From: Pseudomonas sp. BN411
GTDB lineage: Bacteria; Pseudomonadota; Gammaproteobacteria; Pseudomonadales; Pseudomonadaceae
NCBI RefSeq assembly: GCF_029871235.1
Contig: NZ_SSOM01000049.1
Span: 1 to 64,000, forward strand
Direction of reading: 5' to 3'
Length of the DNA: 64,000 bases
Every line of letters begins with the position of its first letter. The first letter of the stretch is position 1. Under the pieces are notes generated by a model. That model saw only the letters and a list, made by a program, of their open reading frames with translations. It was not told the origin of the DNA and searched no databases. Shown here piece after piece: positions 34,830-50,758 of the stretch. The position numbers and the translations under genes were made by a program.

Positions 34830-34859
34830 AAAAGGCCGGTCATCTGACCGGCCTTTTTT
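34830..34859 (+). terminator. Terminator of icd
   Basis: Stem AAAGGCCGGTCA / TGACCGGCCTTT with a 2-nt centre, followed by TTT. 18 bp after the icd stop and just before the end of convergent cspD. Confidence 0.85.
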
Positions 34860-34879
34860 ATGCCCATATATTGCGGGGC

Positions 34880-35143
34880 TCAAACTTCTACCGTGCTGCC
34901 CTGGGGTTGGCTGATTGAGGCAGGTGCTTCGGTGGTGGCCGTGACCGGGCGAATATTCACGGCGTGTAGCCCTTTCGGGCCCTGGATGATATCGAAGCTT
35001 ACCGGCTGTCCAGCCTTTAGCGTCTTGTAGCCGTCCATCTGGATGGCCGAATAGTGGGCGAACAGGTCCTCATCTCGGCCTTCGGCGAGGATGAATCCAT
35101 AGCCTTTGGCGTTGTTGAACCACTTGACCTTACCGCTAAGCAT
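34880..35143 (-). CDS. cspD: Cold-shock-domain protein CspD
   Basis: 87-residue cold-shock protein with the RNA-binding motifs [14 protein letters not shown] and DLFAHYSAI (RNP1/RNP2), then [10 protein letters not shown]. CspD in E. coli is a stationary-phase inhibitor of replication rather than a cold-induced chaperone. The ATG at 35143 has a GAGGGA site. It is divergent from clpS, the same arrangement as in E. coli. Confidence 0.93.
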   Translation of the reverse strand: MLSGKVKWFNNAKGYGFILAEGRDEDLFAHYSAIQMDGYKTLKAGQPVSFDIIQGPKGLHAVNIRPVTATTEAPASISQPQGSTVEV

Positions 35144-35372
35144 GCTGATATCCCTCTGCAAAGGACTCCATCACTGGAGTATCATCCACTTCGACTCCAT
35201 GCCCTGAAGGCCGCCATGGCCGCGCGCATGGAACCCCTGATACCCGAAGACGGGTATCCACTGGTTGTAACACCGTTTTGCCGTTAGTCAAGGCGTTCCC
35301 CGTAACGCCTGAGAAACGGATCAAAGTCTTTCCAGTAGCCGTTTTCATTCATCCATGACCTTTATTTCCAGC

Positions 35373-35735
35373 ATGCATGCAAGCAGCCAGATTCGACTAA
35401 CATTCAATCAGGACAGTCCGCAGCATCATGAGGACGACTCCACGGGCCTGGCGGTGCAGGAAGCGAAACCGGCCCTGCAGGCGCCACCTATGTATAAGGT
35501 GGTGATGTTTAACGATGACTACACCCCTATGGATTTTGTGGTCGAGGTGCTCGAGACGTTCTTCGGTATGAACCGGGAACTCGCCACCAAGATCATGCTG
35601 ACCGTGCATACGGAGGGTCGGGCGGTTTGTGGCGTGTTCACTCGCGACATCGCCGAAACCAAGGCCATGCAGGTCAATCAATATGCGAGAGAGAGCCAGC
35701 ATCCGCTGCTCTGTGAGATCGAGAAGGACGGTTAA
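35373..35735 (+). CDS. clpS: ATP-dependent Clp protease adaptor ClpS
   Basis: Adaptor that recognises N-degron substrates (N-terminal Leu, Phe, Tyr, Trp) and hands them to ClpAP. The core is canonical: [20 protein letters not shown], then [12 protein letters not shown]. An in-frame ATG also occurs at 35355. I prefer 35373 (120 residues) because the family N-terminus begins about there; neither start has a strong ribosome site. clpA follows after 28 bp. Confidence 0.93.
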   Translation: MHASSQIRLTFNQDSPQHHEDDSTGLAVQEAKPALQAPPMYKVVMFNDDYTPMDFVVEVLETFFGMNRELATKIMLTVHTEGRAVCGVFTRDIAETKAMQVNQYARESQHPLLCEIEKDG

Positions 35736-35763
35736 CGCCGCCGCTTGGGTATGAGGTGAAGCC

Positions 35764-38034
35764 ATGTTGAACCGCGAGCTCGAAGTCACCCTCAATCTTG
35801 CCTTCAAGGAGGCCCGCGCCAAGCGCCACGAATTCATGACGGTCGAGCACTTGTTGCTCGCACTGCTGGATAACGAAGCCGCTGCCACCGTATTGCGTGC
35901 ATGCGGCGCGAACATGGACAAACTGCGGCACGACCTGCAGGAGTTCATCGATTCCACCACCCCGCTGATTCCGCAGCACGACGAAGACCGTGAAACCCAG
36001 CCCACGCTCGGATTCCAGCGCGTTCTGCAGCGCGCGGTATTCCACGTGCAGAGTTCCGGGAAGCGTGAAGTCACTGGCGCCAACGTATTGGTCGCCATCT
36101 TCAGCGAGCAGGAGAGCCAGGCCGTATTCCTGCTGAAGCAGCAGAGCGTGGCTCGTATCGACGTCGTCAACTACATCGCCCATGGCATCTCCAAGGTGCC
36201 GGGCCATGGCGAGCAGCACGAACACGACCAGGAGATGCAGGACGAGGAGGGCGGCGAAGCCTCCGCGTCCGGCCATCCGCTGGATGCCTATGCCAGCAAC
36301 CTCAACGAGCTGGCACGCATGGGGCGGATTGATCCGCTGGTTGGTCGTGAGCTCGAAGTAGAGCGCGTTGCCCAGATTCTGGCGCGTCGCCGCAAGAACA
36401 ATCCGCTGCTGGTCGGTGAGGCCGGTGTCGGCAAGACTGCGATCGCCGAAGGCCTGGCCAAGCGCATCGTCGACAATCAGGTGCCTGACCTGCTGGCCGA
36501 CAGCGTGGTCTATTCCCTGGATCTCGGTGCACTGTTGGCGGGAACCAAGTATCGCGGTGACTTCGAGAAGCGCTTCAAGGCGCTGCTCAATGAGCTGCGC
36601 AAACGCCCGCACGCCATCCTCTTCATCGATGAAATCCACACCATCATTGGTGCGGGAGCAGCGTCGGGCGGGGTGATGGATGCGTCGAACCTCCTCAAAC
36701 CGCTGCTTTCTTCCGGCGAGATCCGTTGCATCGGCTCCACTACCTTCCAGGAGTTCCGCGGCATTTTCGAGAAGGATCGGGCGCTGGCGCGGCGCTTCCA
36801 GAAAGTCGACGTGACAGAGCCGTCGGTCGAGGACACCGTGGGTATCCTCAAGGGGCTCAAGGCGCGCTTCGAGCAGCATCACCACATCGAGTACAGCGAT
36901 GAGGCGCTGCGTGCCGCGGCTGAACTGGCGGCGCGCTACATCAACGACCGGCACATGCCCGACAAGGCAATCGATGTGATTGACGAAGCCGGCGCCTACC
37001 AGCGTCTGCAGCCGGAAGAGAAGCGCGCCAAGCGTATCGAAGTGGCGCAGGTCGAAGACATTGTGGCCAAGATCGCGCGGATTCCTCCAAAACACGTCAC
37101 CAGCTCCGACAAGGAACTGCTGCGTAACCTGGAGCGCGACCTGAAGCTGACGGTGTTCGGCCAGGACGCCGCCATCGATTCCCTGTCGACCGCCATCAAG
37201 CTTTCCCGTGCGGGCCTCAAGTCTCCGGACAAGCCGGTAGGTTCCTTCCTGTTCGCCGGCCCCACCGGTGTGGGCAAGACCGAAGTGGCGCGCCAGTTGG
37301 CGAAGGCGATGGGTATCGAGTTGCTTCGCTTCGATATGTCCGAGTACATGGAGCGCCACACCGTTTCGCGTCTGATCGGTGCACCTCCGGGGTATGTCGG
37401 TTTCGACCAGGGCGGCCTGCTGACCGAGGCCATCACCAAGATGCCGCACTGCGTGTTGCTGCTGGATGAGATCGAAAAGGCTCACCCGGAAGTCTTCAAC
37501 CTGCTGCTGCAGGTGATGGACCACGGCACTCTGACCGACAACAACGGTCGCAAGGCGGACTTCCGTAACGTGATCCTGATCATGACCACCAACGCCGGCG
37601 CCGAAACTGCTGCGCGGGCTTCCATTGGTTTCACCCTGCAGGATCACTCCTCGGATGCCATGGAAGTCATTCGCAAGAGCTTCACGCCGGAATTCCGCAA
37701 CCGCCTGGATACCATCATCCAGTTCGGCCGCCTGAGCCACGAAGTCATCAAAAACGTCGTGGACAAGTTCCTCACGGAGCTGCAGGCCCAGTTGGAAGAC
37801 AAGCGCGTGCAGTTGGTTGTCAGTGATGAGGCGCGCGGTTGGCTGGCTGAGCGTGGCTACGATGCGCAAATGGGGGCTCGGCCCATGGCGCGCCTGATCC
37901 AGGACAAGATCAAGCGCCCGCTGGCGGAGGAAATCCTGTTTGGCGAACTGGCCGAGCACGGCGGAGTGGTGCACGTCGACGTCAAGGACGAGGAGCTCAG
38001 CTTCGAGTTCGAAACCACTGCAGAGATGGCCTGA
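35764..38034 (+). CDS. clpA: ATP-dependent Clp protease ATP-binding subunit ClpA
   Basis: Hexameric AAA+ unfoldase partner of ClpP, 756 residues. The N-terminal double Clp_N domain (about 1-145) is the ClpS docking site, followed by an acidic linker with a His/Glu-rich patch. D1 has Walker [10 protein letters not shown] (about 218) and Walker [11 protein letters not shown]2 has Walker [10 protein letters not shown] (about 498) and [11 protein letters not shown]. The C-terminal D2-small domain is complete. The ribosome site is GAGGTGAAG. Confidence 0.97.
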   Translation: MLNRELEVTLNLAFKEARAKRHEFMTVEHLLLALLDNEAAATVLRACGANMDKLRHDLQEFIDSTTPLIPQHDEDRETQPTLGFQRVLQRAVFHVQSSGKREVTGANVLVAIFSEQESQAVFLLKQQSVARIDVVNYIAHGISKVPGHGEQHEHDQEMQDEEGGEASASGHPLDAYASNLNELARMGRIDPLVGRELEVERVAQILARRRKNNPLLVGEAGVGKTAIAEGLAKRIVDNQVPDLLADSVVYSLDLGALLAGTKYRGDFEKRFKALLNELRKRPHAILFIDEIHTIIGAGAASGGVMDASNLLKPLLSSGEIRCIGSTTFQEFRGIFEKDRALARRFQKVDVTEPSVEDTVGILKGLKARFEQHHHIEYSDEALRAAAELAARYINDRHMPDKAIDVIDEAGAYQRLQPEEKRAKRIEVAQVEDIVAKIARIPPKHVTSSDKELLRNLERDLKLTVFGQDAAIDSLSTAIKLSRAGLKSPDKPVGSFLFAGPTGVGKTEVARQLAKAMGIELLRFDMSEYMERHTVSRLIGAPPGYVGFDQGGLLTEAITKMPHCVLLLDEIEKAHPEVFNLLLQVMDHGTLTDNNGRKADFRNVILIMTTNAGAETAARASIGFTLQDHSSDAMEVIRKSFTPEFRNRLDTIIQFGRLSHEVIKNVVDKFLTELQAQLEDKRVQLVVSDEARGWLAERGYDAQMGARPMARLIQDKIKRPLAEEILFGELAEHGGVVHVDVKDEELSFEFETTAEMA

Positions 38035-38045
38035 CGGCCATCCAC

Positions 38046-38075
38046 AAAAAAGCCCGGCAGATGCCGGGCTTTTTT
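38046..38075. terminator. Bidirectional terminator between clpA and infA
   Basis: AAAAAGCCCGGCA / TGCCGGGCTTTTT, with T-runs on both strands, placed between the converging stops of clpA (38034) and infA (38088). Confidence 0.85.
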
Positions 38076-38087
38076 ATGACCATTCGA

Positions 38088-38306
38088 TCAACGGGCGCGG
38101 TAGGTGATGCGGCCCTTGCTCAGATCGTACGGCGTCAGCTCGACGCGAACTTTATCGCCGGTGAGGATGCGGATGTAATTCTTGCGCATCTTGCCGGAAA
38201 TGTGCGCGGTGACGACGTGCCCATTTTCCAACTCCACACGGAACATGGTGTTGGGCAGGGTGTCGATGACAGTGCCTTCCATTTCGAAGCTGTCTTCTTT
38301 CGACAT
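38088..38306 (-). CDS. infA: Translation initiation factor IF-1
   Basis: 72-residue S1/OB-fold factor that occupies the ribosomal A site during initiation. Canonical sequence ([20 protein letters not shown]...), with [17 protein letters not shown] and [11 protein letters not shown]. The ATG at 38306 is chosen; the longer frame up to 38360 is non-family. Next to clpA in convergent orientation. Confidence 0.97.
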   Translation of the reverse strand: MSKEDSFEMEGTVIDTLPNTMFRVELENGHVVTAHISGKMRKNYIRILTGDKVRVELTPYDLSKGRITYRAR

Positions 38307-38406
38307 GCAGTAAAGCCCTCGGTATTCAATGATGGGCCCTGCCGCAGAGGCGGCGGGCAAAAACGGCGTGCATTGTGCCCGAAAACAGCACCGCTCGCCA
38401 AGGGCT

Positions 38407-39114
38407 TCAGCTAAGCGTCACCCAGCGCTGATTGACGAACAGCTCGATAGGCCGGTACTGGGTCTTGTAGTTCATCTTCCTGCAGTTCTTGATCCAGTAG
38501 CCGAGATAGACGGCCTGCAGGCCGAGGCGAGCGGTTTCGCCGATCTGCCAGAGGATGGCATAGCGGCCAAGGCTGCGACGCTCCTCGTCGGGGTCGTAGA
38601 AGGTGTAGACCGCTGAAAGCCCATTGGGCAGGACGTCCGTGACGGCCACCGCCTTCAATGTGCCGTTGAGGCGGAATTCGTAGAAGCGGGAAAAGGGCAG
38701 GTCGCGCACCAGGAAGGTGGAGAACTGGTCGCGGCTGGGCGGATACATGTCGCCGTCGGCGTGGCGCTGCTCGATGTATCGGACGTAGAGCGCGTAGTAC
38801 TCCTCGGTAAATGCCGGGCGTACGGCGATCACGGTGAGGTCCGCGTTGCGCTTGAGGATGCGCTTCTGCTGGCGATTGGGGATGAACTGATCGGCCGGAA
38901 TGCGCGCCGGTACGCAGGCATTGCAACGCTGGCAGTGGGGGCGGTAGAGGTGGTCGCCGCTGCGGCGGAAACCCATTTCCGAGAGTTCGGCATAGACGTC
39001 CACGTCCATGGGCTGGCTGGGGTCGAGGAACAGAGTGGTGGCCTGCTCCTCGGGCAAGTAGCTGCATGGATGCGGTTGAGTGGCGTAAAACTTGAGACGA
39101 GCCAGCTCGGTCAT
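38407..39114 (-). CDS. bpt: Aspartate/glutamate leucyltransferase (arginyltransferase-family Bpt)
   Basis: Adds leucine from Leu-tRNA to N-terminal Asp/Glu, creating a ClpS-recognised N-degron. 235 residues from the ATG at 39114. The N-terminal cysteine cluster HPCSYL ... CQRCNACVP and the C-terminal GNAT-like fold ([49 protein letters not shown]) are present. Annotated as ate in older Pseudomonas genomes. It follows aat, the other N-degron transferase. Confidence 0.93.
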   Translation of the reverse strand: MTELARLKFYATQPHPCSYLPEEQATTLFLDPSQPMDVDVYAELSEMGFRRSGDHLYRPHCQRCNACVPARIPADQFIPNRQQKRILKRNADLTVIAVRPAFTEEYYALYVRYIEQRHADGDMYPPSRDQFSTFLVRDLPFSRFYEFRLNGTLKAVAVTDVLPNGLSAVYTFYDPDEERRSLGRYAILWQIGETARLGLQAVYLGYWIKNCRKMNYKTQYRPIELFVNQRWVTLS

Positions 39115-39168
39115 GATCAACCCCCGGGGGAACCCTTCAGCAAGTGTATGTCAGGCTGCGGGGCTCGC

Positions 39169-39849
39169 CTAGGCGATCCAGTCAGCGACGTTCGGCTGGT
39201 CGAGGTAGAGCTGCAGGTGGCGGGCGAACTTCTCGCGGCTGATGGTGCGGGCGCCAAAACTCTGCAGGTGCTGGGTGGGCATCTGGCAATCGATGAGTAC
39301 GAATCCCCACTTGTGCAGGTGCTGCACGAGGGTGGCAAAGCCGACCTTAGAGGCGTTGTCGACCCTGCTGAACATGGATTCACCGAAGAACAGCTTGCCC
39401 ATGGCGAGGCCATACAGGCCGCCGACGAGCTTGTCGTCTTGCCAGACTTCCACGGAATGCGCCACGCCCCGGTGGTGTAGTTCGACATAGGCGGACTGCA
39501 TGGACGAGGTGATCCAGGTGCCGTCGGCGTAGCTGCGCGGCTCGGCGCAGCCTTCGATGACCGCGGGGAATGCCTGATCGAAGGTCACCCGGAAGCGATT
39601 CTGGCGCATCAGCTTGGAAAGGCTGCGGGAGATATGGATCTCCTGCGGTGGCAACACGGTCCGTGGATCGGGAGACCACCATAGGATGGGTTGGCCTTCC
39701 TGGTACCAGGGGAAGCAGCCGTGGCGATAAGCCTGGATCAGTCGCTCAGGCGACAGGTCGCCGCCGGCCGCGAGCAGGCCGTTGGGTTCGCGCATGGCGC
39801 GCCCGAGTGGCGGGAAGTCGAGAGCGTCGCGTTGCAGCCAGGTGAGCAT
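39169..39849 (-). CDS. aat: Leucyl/phenylalanyl-tRNA--protein transferase
   Basis: 226 residues. Transfers Leu or Phe from aminoacyl-tRNA to N-terminal Lys/Arg, marking proteins for ClpAPS. Conserved features: [44 protein letters not shown] and [20 protein letters not shown]. It sits 54 bp upstream of bpt on the same strand and close to clpS/clpA. Confidence 0.96.
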   Translation of the reverse strand: MLTWLQRDALDFPPLGRAMREPNGLLAAGGDLSPERLIQAYRHGCFPWYQEGQPILWWSPDPRTVLPPQEIHISRSLSKLMRQNRFRVTFDQAFPAVIEGCAEPRSYADGTWITSSMQSAYVELHHRGVAHSVEVWQDDKLVGGLYGLAMGKLFFGESMFSRVDNASKVGFATLVQHLHKWGFVLIDCQMPTQHLQSFGARTISREKFARHLQLYLDQPNVADWIA

Positions 39850-39888
39850 GGAGGAGGGGAGGGCGGACCCGAAGGTCCGCCGTGCCTG

Positions 39889-40917
<1,029 letters not shown>

Positions 40918-41105
40918 CTACACCGAAGCGCGAGACGTCGCCAAAACGCCGGAGCGACAATCCGTTCCCACATGGCGTCGCGCGGGCAAATCCGTACAAT
41001 GGGCCACGTTCCGAATGGGTTGGAGCCCGTGATGGCACACTGCCTGGCGGACTTTCACCCTCGACCGACTCTTGAACGCGCCACGGGCGCAGGAAAAGAC
41101 GCGTT

Positions 41106-43514
<2,409 letters not shown>

Positions 43515-43543
43515 TCCGAAACGGATTTTTGACGAGGATTTCC

Positions 43544-44170
43544 ATGCGACTGATCCGCATGCTCATGGTGGCCGTACTTGGTCTGGCCGCCCTGAACGCC
43601 CAGGCTGATGACAACGTGGCCATCAACCGCCTGACTGAAATGCTGAACAAGGCCCAGACCATCACGGGTCGCTTCTCCCAACTGACGCTGGACGGCTCCG
43701 GTACCCAGCTGCAGGAAACTTCCGGCGAGTTGTCGCTCAAGCGTCCAGGGCTCTTCCGTTGGCACACCGATGCGCCAATGGAGCAATTGCTGGTGTCCAA
43801 TGGTGAAAAGGTTTGGCTCTATGACCCGGACCTGCAACAGGTGACCATCCAGACCCTGGACCAGCGCCTGACTCACACTCCGGCGCTGCTGCTGTCCGGT
43901 GACGTCTCGAAGATCAGCGAGAATTTCGAGATCACCCACAAGGAAGGCGGCGACGTGGTGGACTTCATCCTCAAGCCCAAGGCCAAGGACACCCTGTTTG
44001 ACACTCTGCGACTGTCGTTCCGCAATGGCGTGATCAATGACATGCAGCTGATCGACAGCGTTGGCCAGCGCACCAACATCCTCTTCCTTGGGATCAAGAT
44101 GAACCAGGCAATCGACGCCGCGCAGTTCAACTTCCAGATTCCGGAAGGCGCCGACGTCATCCAGGAATAA
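43544..44170 (+). CDS. lolA: Outer-membrane lipoprotein carrier protein LolA
   Basis: Periplasmic chaperone that carries lipoproteins from LolCDE to LolB. 208 residues, signal peptide [21 protein letters not shown], then the LolA core ([42 protein letters not shown]). The ATG at 43544 follows GACGAGGA at good spacing and is preferred to the upstream frame start at 43529. It lies 29 bp after ftsK and 12 bp before rarA, a conserved ftsK-lolA-rarA order. Confidence 0.95.
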   Translation: MRLIRMLMVAVLGLAALNAQADDNVAINRLTEMLNKAQTITGRFSQLTLDGSGTQLQETSGELSLKRPGLFRWHTDAPMEQLLVSNGEKVWLYDPDLQQVTIQTLDQRLTHTPALLLSGDVSKISENFEITHKEGGDVVDFILKPKAKDTLFDTLRLSFRNGVINDMQLIDSVGQRTNILFLGIKMNQAIDAAQFNFQIPEGADVIQE

Positions 44171-44182
44171 GCTGTAACGCCC

Positions 44183-45504
44183 ATGGACCTCTTCCGCTCC
44201 GAACCCATCGCCCAGCCGCTGGCGGCGCGCTTGCGAGCCGCTAGCCTGGACGAGTACGTCGGTCAGGAGCACCTGCTGGCGCCAGGCAAGCCGCTTCGCG
44301 AGGCCCTGGAGCAGGGCGCGCTGCACTCGATGATCTTCTGGGGGCCGCCGGGGGTGGGCAAGACCACCCTGGCCAAGCTGCTGGCACAGGTCACCGACGC
44401 TCATTTCGAAACCATCTCGGCTGTGCTGTCCGGGGTGAAGGAAATCCGCCAGTCGGTGGAAATGGCAAAGCAGCAGGCTGCCCAGTACGGTCGCCGCACC
44501 ATCCTCTTCGTGGACGAGGTGCACCGCTTCAACAAGTCCCAGCAGGACGCCTTTCTGCCCTACGTGGAAGACGGCACCCTGATCTTCATCGGCGCCACCA
44601 CCGAGAACCCCTCCTTCGAGCTCAACAACGCGCTGTTGTCCCGCGCTCGCGTCTACGTGCTGAAGAGCCTGGATGAGGTTGCGCTACGCAAGCTGGTGGC
44701 CCGCGCCCTGAACGAGGACAAGGGGCTAGGCAAGCGCCAGCTGAGCCTGCCGGACGAGAGCTTTTCCATTCTCATGGCAGCTGCCGACGGCGATGGCCGG
44801 CGTCTGCTCAATCTGCTGGAAAACGCGGCGGACCTCGCCGAAGACGGCGGTGAGATTGGCGCCGAATTGCTGCAAAACCTGCTGGGAGATAGCCGTCGCC
44901 GCTTCGACAAGGGTGGCGAGGCGTTCTACGACCAGATTTCCGCCCTGCACAAATCGGTGCGTGGCTCCGACCCGGATGCCGCGCTCTACTGGTACGCACG
45001 CATGCTCGACGGCGGTTGTGATCCGCTGTACATCGCGCGTCGGGTCGTGCGCATGGCCAGCGAAGACATCGGCAATGCCGACCCGCGCGCCCTGAGCCTT
45101 TGCCTGTCCGCCTGGGATGTCCAGGAGCGCCTCGGGAGCCCCGAAGGCGAACTGGCCGTCGCCCAGGCCATCACCTATTTGGCTTGCGCGCCGAAGAGCA
45201 ACGCTGTCTACATGGCCTTCAAGGCTGCCATGCGCGACGCTGCCGAGAACGGTTCGCTGGAAGTGCCGCTGCACCTGCGTAATGCTCCGACCAAGCTGAT
45301 GAAGCAACTGGGCTATGGCGAGGAGTATCGTTATGCCCATGACGAGCCGGATGCCTATGCGGCGGGGGAAGACTACTTCCCCGACCAGCTCGAGCCACGG
45401 CAGTACTACCAACCGGTACCGCGCGGCCTGGAGTTGAAGATCCGCGACAAGCTGCAGCACCTGAAGAACCTGGACCGCAGCAGTCCCTGGCAACGGAGAA
45501 AGTC

Positions 45505-45508
<4 letters not shown>
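44183..45508 (+). CDS. rarA: Replication-associated recombination protein RarA (MgsA)
   Basis: AAA+ ATPase related to clamp loaders, acting at stalled replication forks. 441 residues with Walker [10 protein letters not shown] (about 53-61), Walker [21 protein letters not shown], sensor [12 protein letters not shown] and the C-terminal tetramerisation domain. The stop overlaps crcB by 4 bp. Confidence 0.96.
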
Positions 45509-47176
<1,668 letters not shown>

Positions 47177-47184
47177 TTGCTTTT

Positions 47185-47202
47185 CCCCTGTTATGGCAGG
47201 GG
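47185..47202 (+). terminator. Short hairpin after serS
   Basis: CCCCTG / CAGGGG with a 6-nt loop, 8 bp after the serS stop. Only TT follows, so it is weak as an intrinsic terminator. Confidence 0.4.
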
Positions 47203-47216
47203 TTGCGCAACGTCCT

Positions 47217-47252
47217 ACCGCCCGCGTCGTAGCCAGGCTGCACGCGGGCGGT
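47217..47252 (+). repeat. Perfect 11-bp inverted repeat in the cysG leader
   Basis: ACCGCCCGCGT (47217-47227) and ACGCGGGCGGT (47242-47252) with a 14-nt loop, ending 44 bp before the cysG ATG. No T-run follows, so it could be an RNA structure in the leader or half of a two-hairpin terminator. Confidence 0.45.
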
Positions 47253-47296
47253 GACCATTCAAGCTCCACCACCCGTTATTGCTAGAAGGCGCTGCT

Positions 47297-48691
47297 ATGG
47301 ATTTCCTCCCGCTGTTCCACAATCTTCAAGGGCGCCAGGTGCTCGTGGTAGGTGGGGGCGAAGTAGCCCTGCGCAAGGCGCGTTTGTTGGCGGATGCCGG
47401 CGCGCGGCTGCGAGTGGTTGCGCCACAGATCGATGCTCAACTGCTGGAAATGGTGGAGCAGGGCGGTGGCGAGTCCCTGCTGCGTGGCTACCAGGAGGCG
47501 GATCTGGATGCCTGCGTACTGGTCATTGCCGCCAGTGACGATCAGCCGCTGAACGCCAAGATTTCAGCCCAGGCCCAGGCGCGCGGTATTCCGGTCAATG
47601 TCGTGGACGCGCCGAAGCTGTGCAGCGTGATCTTCCCTGCCATCGTCGATCGTTCGCCCTTGATCGTGGCCGTCTCCAGTGCCGGCGATGCGCCGGTGCT
47701 GGCTCGGCTGATTCGCGCGAAGATCGAAACCTGGATTCCCGCTGCGTATGGCCAGTTGGCTGGCCTGGCGAAGAAATTCCGTGACCAGGTAAAGACCCTC
47801 TTCCCGGATGTACAGCAGCGTCGGGTGTTCTGGGAGGAGGTGTTCCAGGGGCCGGTGGCCGAGCGCATGCTGGCTGGGCAGGGCGTTGAGGCCGAGCGCC
47901 TCCTGGCCGAGCGGGTCGCCGGTGGCGCCCCCAAAGCTCTGGGCGAGGTCTATCTGGTGGGTGCCGGGCCGGGTGATCCTGACCTGCTGACCTTCCGCGC
48001 CCTGCGCCTGATGCAGCAGGCCGATGTAGTGCTCTACGACCGTTTGGTGGCAGAGCCAATCATCGAACTCTGCCGTCGTGACGCCGAGCGCATCTACGTG
48101 GGCAAGCGCCGGGCCGATCATGCCGTGCCGCAGGATGAGATCAACCGCCTGTTGATCGAACAGGCCAAGCTGGGCAAGCGCGTGCTGCGCCTGAAAGGCG
48201 GGGACCCCTTCATCTTCGGCCGCGGTGGCGAGGAGATCGAAGAGTTGGCGGCCAACGACATTCCCTTCCAGGTCGTGCCCGGTATCACTGCCGCTTCGGG
48301 TTGCTCCACCTATGCCGGTATTCCGTTGACCCATCGCGACTATGCGCAATCGGTGCGCTTCGTCACTGGCCACCTGAAGGACGGAAGCTGTGATCTGCCC
48401 TGGCGTGATCTCGTTGCGCCGGGGCAGACCTTGGTGTTCTACATGGGCCTGGTCGGCTTACCGGTAATCTGCGAGCAGTTGATCAAACATGGCCGCGCTG
48501 CTGAAACGCCGGCGGCACTGATACAACAGGGCACCACCAGTCACCAGCGAGTGTTCACCGGCACCCTGGCCAACTTGCCGCAACTGGTGGCGGAGCACGA
48601 AGTCCACGCGCCCACCCTGGTAATCGTGGGTGAAGTCGTGACCCTGCGTGACAAGTTGGCCTGGTTCGAAGGCGATCAGGCCGGAGCCTGA
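47297..48691 (+). CDS. cysG: Siroheme synthase (trifunctional CysG)
   Basis: Makes siroheme for sulfite and nitrite reductases from uroporphyrinogen III. 464 residues. The N-terminal half is the NAD-dependent dehydrogenase/ferrochelatase ([36 protein letters not shown]). The C-terminal half from about 216 is uroporphyrinogen-III methyltransferase ([45 protein letters not shown]). The ATG at 47297 has an AAGG site; an upstream in-frame start at 47279 is not needed. The last 16 bp overlap the converging GST gene. Confidence 0.96.
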   Translation: MDFLPLFHNLQGRQVLVVGGGEVALRKARLLADAGARLRVVAPQIDAQLLEMVEQGGGESLLRGYQEADLDACVLVIAASDDQPLNAKISAQAQARGIPVNVVDAPKLCSVIFPAIVDRSPLIVAVSSAGDAPVLARLIRAKIETWIPAAYGQLAGLAKKFRDQVKTLFPDVQQRRVFWEEVFQGPVAERMLAGQGVEAERLLAERVAGGAPKALGEVYLVGAGPGDPDLLTFRALRLMQQADVVLYDRLVAEPIIELCRRDAERIYVGKRRADHAVPQDEINRLLIEQAKLGKRVLRLKGGDPFIFGRGGEEIEELAANDIPFQVVPGITAASGCSTYAGIPLTHRDYAQSVRFVTGHLKDGSCDLPWRDLVAPGQTLVFYMGLVGLPVICEQLIKHGRAAETPAALIQQGTTSHQRVFTGTLANLPQLVAEHEVHAPTLVIVGEVVTLRDKLAWFEGDQAGA

Positions 48692-49689
48692 TCCTTCTCC
48701 GCGACTGGCAGGGCCTTCAGATGCTCGCGGCCATGGGGGCGAGTGAAGTTCTGCACTGGCCCCAGCGGCACCACGCCTGTGGGATTGATAGTGCGATGGC
48801 TGGCGTAGTAGTGGTGCTTGATGTGGGTGAAGTTCACCGTCTCCGCCACGCCCGGCCACTGGTACAGCTCACGAAGCCAGCCTGAAAGATTGGGGTAGTC
48901 CTCCAGGCGCCGCAGGTTGCACTTGAAGTGCCCGTGGTACACCGCATCGAAGCGGATCAGAGTGGTGAAGAGGCGCCAGTCCGCCTCGGTGATCTGTTCG
49001 CCGGTCAGGTAGCGACGCGTTTCCAGCAGGGCATCCAACTGATCCAGTTCGTCGAAGAGGGCGTGGAAGGCTTCCTCGTAAGCGTCCTGGGAGGTGGCAA
49101 AGCCGGCGCGATACACGCCATTGTTGATCGCCGGGTAGATGCGCTCGTTGAGTGCATCGATCTCGGCTCGCAGCAATTCCGGGTAGAAGTCGAGACGATT
49201 GCCAGTGAGGTGATCGAAGGCGCTGTTGAACATCCGGATGATCTCGGACGACTCGTTGCTGACGATGCTTCCGGTCTGCTTGTCCCACAGCAAGGGCACG
49301 GTAACCCGACCGCTGTAGTCGGCGGTGTCCTGCGTATAGCGCTGGTGCAGGTAGGCCAGTCCTCCCAACTGATCGCCGGTGGATCCGAATTGCGGGTCGA
49401 AGGTCCAGCCCTGTTCCCGCATCAGCCAGCTCACCACTGACACGTCGATTAGCGATTCCAGGCCTTTAAGCTTGCGGAAGATCAGCGTGCGGTGTGCCCA
49501 GGGGCACGCCAGGGATACATAAAGGTGATAGCGGCCGGCTTCGGCGGGGAAGCCGCCTATGCCCGAAGGACCTGGTGAGCCATCAGCAGTGATCCAGTTG
49601 CGTCGCCGCGCGCTTTCACGCTGGAAGCGGCCATCCTTGGCGGTGTCGTACCACTTGTCTTGCCATTTTCCATCGATCAACAGGCCCAT
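48676..49689 (-). CDS. Glutathionyl-hydroquinone reductase-like glutathione S-transferase (Xi class)
   Basis: 337-residue GST of the YqjG/PcpF type. The catalytic cysteine is in the CPWAHRT motif (about residues 62-68) in place of the usual Tyr/Ser. [16 protein letters not shown] and a C-terminal helical domain ([25 protein letters not shown]) fit the Xi class. Such enzymes remove glutathione from glutathionyl-hydroquinones. The 3' end overlaps cysG tail to tail with no terminator between. Confidence 0.88.
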   Translation of the reverse strand: MGLLIDGKWQDKWYDTAKDGRFQRESARRRNWITADGSPGPSGIGGFPAEAGRYHLYVSLACPWAHRTLIFRKLKGLESLIDVSVVSWLMREQGWTFDPQFGSTGDQLGGLAYLHQRYTQDTADYSGRVTVPLLWDKQTGSIVSNESSEIIRMFNSAFDHLTGNRLDFYPELLRAEIDALNERIYPAINNGVYRAGFATSQDAYEEAFHALFDELDQLDALLETRRYLTGEQITEADWRLFTTLIRFDAVYHGHFKCNLRRLEDYPNLSGWLRELYQWPGVAETVNFTHIKHHYYASHRTINPTGVVPLGPVQNFTRPHGREHLKALPVAEKDQAPA

Positions 49690-49774
49690 GGTCGGTCTCC
49701 GAAATTGAGTTCGGATTAGAGTCTATCGATAGCCGTTCGATGGAAAAGCGTAAATTAGTGGTCCTGACTATCGA

Positions 49775-50758
49775 TCAGTTCGATGGCTTGCGTGCTTCCC
49801 AGATGCGATCCGCTTCCGCAAAGGCCTGCTCACGTTCCGTGCCGAGCCCGCGCAAGGCCAGGGCCAGGGTGGCTCGAATCGCCAGTCGGCCATATTCGTC
49901 TTCGCATTCACCGCGCCAGACGCGGACGAGCTGGGTGGCATCCAGGCTTTCCGGCTTCACATGTCGCAATGGGGAAAGCGCGGGCCACTCTTCATCCCAG
50001 GCTGCGCCATCGGTCGTACCGTAGAGATGGCAGATGGCGTCCGGGTTGGCTTCGATCTCGCCACCTTCGCCTTTGATGACGATGGCGTGATCACCGAGGA
50101 GCCTGCTGGCTTCGCGGTGTTCCGCCTGGTATCCGGGATGGAAGATGCTCTGCAGGCCACAGCGGGCGCCGAGCGGGTTGAGGATGCGCGCCAGGGAGTG
50201 GATGGGAGAGCGCAGGCCGAGGGTGTTGCGCAGGTCGATCATCCGCTGCAATTGCGGCGCCCAGGCTCCCAAGGGGATGAAGGCCAGTTGGCGCTCGTCG
50301 AGGGCAGTGGCGACCTGTTCCCAGTTCTGGCACAGGGGGATATCCAGCAGCTCCAGCAACTGCTCGCTGTAGAGACGCCCGGCGGTATGGGCGCCGCCGC
50401 CGTGCAGCAGGATGCGTATGCCGCTGTCGGCCAGAGCTTTGGCGGCCAACAGGTACCAGGGCAGGTGGCGCTTCTTGCCGGCGTAGCTTGGCCAGTCCAG
50501 ATCGACGGTGATCGCCGGCGCCTGGTTGCGTTGCCGGAATGCTTCGGTGAACCCGGCCAGCTCCTCGGCGTTCTCCTCCTTGTGGCGCAGCAGCATGAGG
50601 AAGGCACCAAGCTGGGTGTCTTCCACTTCGCCGTCAAGAAGCATGCCCATGGCTTCGCGCGCTTCCTCACGGGTCATGTTTCGGGCGCCGCGCTTGCCCT
50701 TGCCGAGTATCCGTACGAACTGGGCGAAGGGATGTTCAGGTGGGGTGACGAGATTCAT
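49775..50758 (-). CDS. TrpD2/YbiB-like glycosyltransferase-family-3 protein
   Basis: 327 residues resembling anthranilate phosphoribosyltransferase (N-terminal helical domain; LLHGGGAHTAGRLYSEQLLELL; LGLRSPIHSLARILNP), but of the TrpD2/YbiB group. E. coli YbiB binds nucleic acid and lacks TrpD activity. The ATG at 50758 overlaps the tusE stop by 4 bp, making it the last gene of the tus operon, so a role around tRNA or DNA is more likely than tryptophan synthesis. Role inferred. Confidence 0.8.
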   Translation of the reverse strand: MNLVTPPEHPFAQFVRILGKGKRGARNMTREEAREAMGMLLDGEVEDTQLGAFLMLLRHKEENAEELAGFTEAFRQRNQAPAITVDLDWPSYAGKKRHLPWYLLAAKALADSGIRILLHGGGAHTAGRLYSEQLLELLDIPLCQNWEQVATALDERQLAFIPLGAWAPQLQRMIDLRNTLGLRSPIHSLARILNPLGARCGLQSIFHPGYQAEHREASRLLGDHAIVIKGEGGEIEANPDAICHLYGTTDGAAWDEEWPALSPLRHVKPESLDATQLVRVWRGECEDEYGRLAIRATLALALRGLGTEREQAFAEADRIWEARKPSN

